Shown here piece by piece: positions 53,447 to 57,379 of a stretch of 57,379 nt of DNA (positions are counted from its first letter, which is position 1; each line of letters begins with the position of its first letter). Made by a program: the position numbers and the translations under genes. The stretch comes from Lichenifustis flavocetrariae (GTDB taxonomy: Bacteria; Pseudomonadota; Alphaproteobacteria; Rhizobiales; Beijerinckiaceae): contig NZ_JAMOIM010000030.1 of the NCBI RefSeq assembly GCF_026130545.1, positions 1 to 57,379 of the forward strand, read 5' to 3'. The notes under the pieces are model-generated. The model made no database searches, was not told the origin of the DNA, and worked only from the letters and a program-made list of their open reading frames with translations.

Positions 53447-54136
53447 TCAGCCGTAGGCGTCGGCGTGGTCGACGCTGAAATTGTAGAGTTTTCGCGCTGA
53501 GCCGTAGCGCTTGAAATCGGATGCCTTGACGTCCACGATGCCGGCGCGGTTGAGCAAAGCCTGCAGGGCATGCAGGTGTTCGCCCCGCATTTCCTTCTCG
53601 ATGCAGTCGGCTCCGAGGCTCTTCACCGCCCCGCGCACGAAGAGTTTGGCCTCGTAAATCGAGTCGCCGAGCGCGTCGCCCGCGTCCCCGCAGACGACGA
53701 GGTGCCCGGCCTGAGCCATGAAGGCCGACATATGGCCTATCGAGCCCCGCACCACGATATCGATGCCCTTCATCGAGATGCCGCAGCGTGACGAGGCATT
53801 GCCCTCGATGATCAGGAGCCCGCCCTTGCCGGTGGCACCGGCGTATTGGCTGGCGTCGCCCTTCACCCGAACCTCACCCGACATCATGTTCTCGGCCACG
53901 CCGGGGCCGGCCGAGCCGTACACCGTCACGCTCGCTTCACGGTTCATGCCGGCGCAATAATAGCCGACGCTGCCCTTGATCTCGACCGCGATGGGCGCGT
54001 TGACGCCGACCGCAACCGCATGGCTGCCGCGGGGGTTAAGCACTTCCCACAGGGTCTCGTTCGTGCCAGATCCCTGGCTGTGCAGGGCGGCGTTCAGCTC
54101 GCGGAGCCCTGTCTGCGCTAGGTCGATGACCGGCAT
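53447..54136 (-). CDS. mgsB: N-methylglutamate synthase GXGXG-domain subunit
   Basis: This 229-residue protein is a right-handed beta-helix of the glutamate-synthase GXGXG type, with repeats such as VEIKGSVGYYCAGMNREASV, GEVRVKGDASQYAGATGKGG and GHLVVCGDAGDALGDS. It corresponds to the C-terminal domain of large glutamate synthase as a separate subunit. It starts 3 bp after mgsA, so the two are probably coupled. Confidence 0.9.
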   Translation of the reverse strand: MPVIDLAQTGLRELNAALHSQGSGTNETLWEVLNPRGSHAVAVGVNAPIAVEIKGSVGYYCAGMNREASVTVYGSAGPGVAENMMSGEVRVKGDASQYAGATGKGGLLIIEGNASSRCGISMKGIDIVVRGSIGHMSAFMAQAGHLVVCGDAGDALGDSIYEAKLFVRGAVKSLGADCIEKEMRGEHLHALQALLNRAGIVDVKASDFKRYGSARKLYNFSVDHADAYG

Positions 54137-54139
54137 GAG

Positions 54140-55036
54140 TCAGCGCTCCCAGAAATAAACGGTTGCGGGCTCGGGCTCCCAGACGCGGGCCGCTTCGATT
54201 CCCGGAAGGTTGACGAGCGCCCTGTATTCCGACCCGAAGGCGACGTATTGGTCGGTCTCAGCCAGCACCGCGGGCTTACAGGCGATCGGATCGCGCAGGA
54301 CACCGAAGCCGGTCTTGGTGCCGACCACGAAGGTGTAGAACCCGTCGAGGTCGTCGAGGCTCTTCTCGAGCGCTGCGCCGAGGCTCAGGCCCTTGTCCAT
54401 CTGCGCCGTCAAATAGGCGGCCGCCACTTCCGAGTCGTTCTCGGTTTCGAAGCGCATGCCCTCGCGCACCATGTCGCGGCGCAGGTTGTTGTGATTGCTG
54501 AGAGAGCCGTTGTGGACAAGGCACTGGTCGGCTCCGGTCGAGAACGGGTGTGCGCCGAGCGTGGTCACGGCCGATTCAGTTGCCATGCGGGTGTGACCGA
54601 TGCCGTGCGTGCCCGTCATTCCGGCCAGACCGAAGCGCTGCACTACGTCTGTCGGGTAGCCGACTTCCTTGTAAATCTCAATCACGTCGCCGACTCCCAT
54701 CACACGCACCGCCGGATGATCGGCCCGCAATGCGTCCCGTGCGGCTACGGCCCTATCGGCCGGTAGGCTCAGGACCGCATGCGTCGTCTTGCGATGCATC
54801 GCGACATCGGCGCCGATGCGCTTCGCCAGCGCGCTGTCGAGGCCCGCGAAAGCCGCGTCAGGATCGGCGGCCTGAACCGTGATCTTGGCTCGGCCGTCCT
54901 GCGGCGCGCCATAGACCGCAAACCCGGCGCTGTCCGGCCCCCGGTCGCACATGGTGGCCAGCATGCTGGACAAGAGTTGGCCCAGCTGCTTCTCCAGCTC
55001 CTTGTCTTTCAGGAAAAGTCCGACGATCCCGCACAT
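54140..55036 (-). CDS. mgsA: N-methylglutamate synthase amidotransferase-like subunit (class II)
   Basis: This 298-residue class II glutamine-amidotransferase domain has the N-terminal nucleophile Cys2 directly after Met (MCGIVGLF). The ATG at 55036 is chosen for that reason over a GTG at 55048. Other motifs are MCDRGPDSAGFAVYG, GIGHTRMATESAV and CLVHNGSLSNHNNLRR. It would cleave gamma-glutamylmethylamide and channel methylamine to MgsC. It is first in the operon, with the operator-like box 60 bp upstream. Confidence 0.9.
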   Translation of the reverse strand: MCGIVGLFLKDKELEKQLGQLLSSMLATMCDRGPDSAGFAVYGAPQDGRAKITVQAADPDAAFAGLDSALAKRIGADVAMHRKTTHAVLSLPADRAVAARDALRADHPAVRVMGVGDVIEIYKEVGYPTDVVQRFGLAGMTGTHGIGHTRMATESAVTTLGAHPFSTGADQCLVHNGSLSNHNNLRRDMVREGMRFETENDSEVAAAYLTAQMDKGLSLGAALEKSLDDLDGFYTFVVGTKTGFGVLRDPIACKPAVLAETDQYVAFGSEYRALVNLPGIEAARVWEPEPATVYFWER

Positions 55037-55095
55037 AGGGCGCCCCACTTGCGTCGTTGTATTGCCAGAGGACTAAGTCCCAATCGAACCTATTA

Positions 55096-55111
55096 CAAGA
55101 AACTTTTATTC
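55096..55111 (-). promoter_or_regulatory. operator-like box upstream of mgsABC-gmaS
   Basis: On the minus strand GAATAAAAGTTTCTTG matches the palindrome before the dmm operon (GAATAAATGTTTATTC) at 13 of 16 positions. As there, it directly follows a -10-like hexamer (TCTTAA, 55117-55112), although the -35 is weak. Both boxes lie about 50-60 bp before the first start codon. A second dyad GGACTAAGTCC lies at 55070-55080. Confidence 0.45.
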
Positions 55112-55135
55112 TTAAGAGGAAAATATCAGCAGAGT

Positions 55136-55581
55136 TCAGGTGATTGGCAAAGCTGTAGGCAAGCCGCCGCTTTCTTGCGCAAGGACGGCAAGAGCGAACT
55201 TCCTGACACGGTCCACGTGGTCGAAACTGGCGCGCGCCGCGCCATCCGCATCGCCGGCGGCAATGGCCTCGATAATACGACGCATTTCGCCGCCTGCGCC
55301 TACAGCACGACGGGGCTGGGCGATCGTCATGGCGCGCAACTGGTTGATCCACGCATTCAGCCCCTGCACCACCTGCAGGCCACCGGTTTGTCAGCAATGC
55401 CGAATAGGAGTTCGTAAAATTCCGTGGTCGTTCGCAGGATGTCACGGCCATGCCGGTCGGCCACCACAGATCCTTGCTGCGGAATGACGTCCACCAATCC
55501 CTCGGACTCGAGGTGGCGCAAGGCTTCGCGCACCACGGCGCGGTTGATGCACAAGGCCGACGAGGGTATGCGCTCGCACTA
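55136..55581 (-). pseudogene. GntR-family regulator, truncated and frameshifted
   Basis: Two overlapping minus frames hold pieces of one GntR/FCD regulator. The first has the end of the winged helix (INRAVVREALRHLESEGLVD, then VIPQQGSVVAD) and RDILRTTTEFYELLFGIADK. The second has GLNAWINQLRAMTIAQPRRA and MRRIIEAIAAGDADGAARAS, the last FCD helices. The first 35 or so residues are missing, the frame shifts near 55370, and the FCD domain appears internally shortened. An IS630 remnant adjoins the broken end. It probably once controlled the mgs operon. Confidence 0.7.
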
Positions 55582-55648
55582 TTTCACGATTCAGTTCGCC
55601 ATCAACGATGCCCCCGCGCCCGACGAAATCGTTGTGGCGCTTGGCGCT

Positions 55649-56367
55649 TCATCGGCGGGCGGCCCCATCACCGCATCGGCGACCGCTACCAGAATCCCAA
55701 GGATCTTGGGCGCACGGCTGCCCTGGCCGCATGGCGATCGATGTGCGGGTCTCCCGGACGAGTTGCTTCGAGGTCTCGTCGAGGCAGACCAGCGGCCGGC
55801 GCTTGTCGTGCGACCGGGTATAGACGTCGAGCACGTCCTCCATTACGGCGACGAAAGCGGCGTTGCTGTCAGGCAGGATCACCCACTGCCGGCTGCGATG
55901 CCGTTTGAGAGCGTTTGTTTGAGCGTGTGCCCGATCGTGTTGTCGCTGGCCTGCGACACGATCGCGAGTTCAACGACCTTCTCTTCCAGGAGCCGCAACG
56001 TCCAGCGCGCACGCCCTTTGGGCGGCGGCGAGCAGGCGAGCGCGATCAGCTTGGCCTCCGCCGCGTCCTCGAAAATCGGCGCGCGCGACGGGTGTTCCTG
56101 CGTCTTCCGGGCGAGGGCCGCGTCGAGACCCTCATCGACAAAGCGCCGTCGGGTGCGCTCCACGCTGGAGCGGCTCGTGCCGAGCGTCTCAACAATGCGG
56201 CCATCGCTCAGACCCGGGCCCTCCACATCCGCGGCAAGCAGAATGCGCGCATTCGTCAGCATCTGCGCCGAGCCCCTGCCCGTGCGGATCATCCCCTCCA
56301 GCCGCTCGCGCTCGTCCGCGCTCAAACGCACAACATGCTTCTTGGTGCTCGCGGCCCGATCTGTCAT
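55649..56367 (-). mobile_element. IS630-family transposase remnant
   Basis: The ATG at 56367 with GGAGTGGAG upstream opens MTDRAASTKKHVVRLSADER and the helix-turn-helix SDGRIVETLGTSRSSVERTR typical of IS630. The frame breaks at about 55880 and continues in another as WVILPDSNAAFVAVMEDVLD, then RPLVCLDETSKQLV with the second catalytic Asp. After RPGQP the similarity ends. The final DDE part and the C-terminus are missing. No heptamer slippery site was seen, so the break is more likely decay than programmed frameshifting. Confidence 0.75.
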
Positions 56368-56437
56368 TTGCTCCACTCCTGCCAGGCAACCAAAGTGGCG
56401 TCGGAGCCTCACTCGTCACCTCAGCCGACGCAAGCGA

Positions 56438-57166
56438 CTAACGCTCGTCGCGAGGGTAGGAGATGATGGACAGAAAGCGGATCGGCAGCTGCCGCAGTTC
56501 TTCGGGCCCGTGCGGGGCATCGGCGTCGAAGAACAGGCTGTCGCCGGGTTGCATCACATAGAGTTTGTCAGCGTGCCGATAGGTCACTTCGCCCTCCAGT
56601 ATGTAAAGGAACTCCAACCCGTCGTGCTGAAACAGGGGAAACACGTCCGACTCGGCCGTGAGCGTAATCATATAGGGCTCGACGACGACGCGCGACGAGC
56701 GGTCTCCCGAATGACCCAGCAGATGGTACTGGTGCCCATTGCGTGTGCCGCGGCGTTCGATCGCCAGACCCTGGCCGGCTTTCACGAACACAGCGTCGCG
56801 CCTTTCCTCAAAGCGGCGGAAGAGCGCTGTCACCGGTACTCCAAGGGCACTCGACAGGGATTGCAATGTCGCGAGGGATGGCGAGATGACGCCGTTCTCG
56901 ATCTTCGACAACATGCCGTTGGACAGCCCTGCGGCCGCCGCCAGATCCGACACAGTCAGGCCTAACTTGGCTCTGAAGGCATGTACCTCCCGACCGATCG
57001 CGACTTCGAGAAGGTAGTCGCGTGTACCCGAAAGGGCATGCGGATCCTGGCCCAGGCCTGAACGTCTGGTTTCGCTCACAGTCGGCCCGTGTTCCGATCC
57101 GGGATCTCCTCTGGATCCCTCTCGGATAGTTGTTTGTTTGAGTTTCGCCATTCCGCCGCTGTCCAT
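56438..57166 (-). CDS. XRE-family regulator with C-terminal cupin domain
   Basis: This 242-residue regulator has a helix-turn-helix (LGLTVSDLAAAAGLSNGMLS, then KIENGVISPSLATLQSLSSA) around residues 65-120 and a cupin domain (FPLFQHDGLEFLYILEGEV, then MQPGDSLFFDADAPHG) at 170-235. Such HipB/cupin regulators often control amine or amino-acid catabolism. It is the nearest intact regulator to the mgs operon and, with the GntR gene broken, a candidate reader of the shared box. The ATG at 57151 is an alternative start. Confidence 0.85.
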   Translation of the reverse strand: MDSGGMAKLKQTTIREGSRGDPGSEHGPTVSETRRSGLGQDPHALSGTRDYLLEVAIGREVHAFRAKLGLTVSDLAAAAGLSNGMLSKIENGVISPSLATLQSLSSALGVPVTALFRRFEERRDAVFVKAGQGLAIERRGTRNGHQYHLLGHSGDRSSRVVVEPYMITLTAESDVFPLFQHDGLEFLYILEGEVTYRHADKLYVMQPGDSLFFDADAPHGPEELRQLPIRFLSIISYPRDER

Positions 57167-57285
57167 CGCGCTCGTCTCGGCAGGCTAACCAAGACAGGCC
57201 GTCCCGGACCTAAGCAGGTTGCAACGGGCTGGCCAACGGTTGGGGACTGTGATTCCGTTTTTTCAGTATGGTTCGGAGGCGAAGC

Positions 57286-57379
57286 ATGGCTGGCAGGTCT
57301 CCGGTCACAGCAACGGACGATCAATTGGTGGCGCTCAAGGCCATCGCGAACGGCGTGGATCGCGCCGAAGCTGACCGCG
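57286..57379 (+). CDS. partial gene at right edge, possibly a transposase N-terminus
   Basis: The ATG at 57286 has GGAGG 7 nt upstream and opens 31 residues running off the window (MAGRSPVTATDDQLVALKAI, then ANGVDRAEADR). The sequence resembles the N-terminal helix of some IS630-type transposases, but it is too short to be sure. Confidence 0.3.
   Translation, partial: MAGRSPVTATDDQLVALKAIANGVDRAEADR

Noticed and set aside
51960-55036. Ammonia-assimilating glutamate synthase (gltB)
   Set aside because: The domains are split into three small genes with gmaS, the N-methylglutamate synthase arrangement.
55879-55920. Programmed ribosomal frameshift in the IS630 transposase
   Set aside because: No slippery heptamer or downstream hairpin was visible, and the 3' part of the gene is missing, so decay explains the break.
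1-57379. CRISPR arrays, tRNA or rRNA genes
   Set aside because: No spaced direct repeats, cloverleaf-like sequences or rRNA segments were noticed on either strand.

Overview
The window looks like a chromosomal or island segment of a high-GC soil alphaproteobacterium, most likely a Hyphomicrobiales (Rhizobiales) methylotroph. The reasons are the gene content (tmm/tdm/dmm, gmaS/mgs), the dense ATGA-coupled operons, an intergenic palindrome of the rhizobial type, and IS630, IS66 and IS91 remnants. No rRNA, tRNA or CRISPR array was seen.

Left arm (1-14.9 kb) is an accessory region full of gene debris. It holds fragments of an alpha/beta hydrolase and an ABM monooxygenase, an SDR stub fused to a decapitated and frameshifted Old Yellow Enzyme gene, a LinB-like haloalkane dehalogenase, a zinc-less MDR reductase, and two tandem SDRs. 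Next come a TetR regulator, a sulfide/persulfide detoxification operon (metallo-beta-lactamase persulfide dioxygenase, two half-size YeeE/YedE proteins, a TIGR01244 phosphatase-like protein, a frameshifted TauE/SafE exporter), two more TetR regulators, a double RidA fusion, and IS66 and IS91 fragments.

Centre-left (14.9-24.4 kb, minus strand) is one operon: an APC permease, dmmD-dmmA-dmmB-dmmC (dimethylamine monooxygenase), tmm (trimethylamine monooxygenase) and tdm (TMAO demethylase). It converts trimethylamine (TMA) to TMAO, dimethylamine and methylamine, releasing C1 units. A promoter with an abutting palindrome lies upstream.

Centre (24.7-43.2 kb) holds two nitrilase-superfamily amidohydrolases, an NAD epimerase, SDRs, a dihydroorotase-like protein lacking metal ligands, a hydantoinase/carbamoylase/RidA/FAD amino-acid oxidoreductase set, a DMSP-lyase-like cupin coupled to an aromatic-ammonia-lyase homologue that lacks the MIO triad (best explained as an ergothionase-type trimethylammonia-lyase), and an oligopeptide-type ABC transporter with an embedded PuuE-like cyclic-amide hydrolase.

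Right arm (43.5-57.4 kb) holds an amino-sugar uptake and catabolism operon (DeoR, BadF-type kinase, ABC importer without its ATPase, SIS isomerase). The minus-strand N-methylglutamate operon follows: mgsA-mgsB-mgsC-gmaS plus a monomeric sarcosine-oxidase-like gene. Upstream lie a broken GntR gene, an IS630 remnant and an XRE-cupin regulator.

Taken together, the window can be read as a near-complete route from a trimethylammonium betaine (ergothioneine is the leading candidate) to TMA and then to glutamate, ammonium and formaldehyde-level C1. The ring skeleton would plausibly be handled by the hydantoinase/carbamoylase set. The dmm-tmm-tdm and mgs-gmaS operons appear to share an operator-like box. 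All functional statements come from reading the sequence; no database search was possible.
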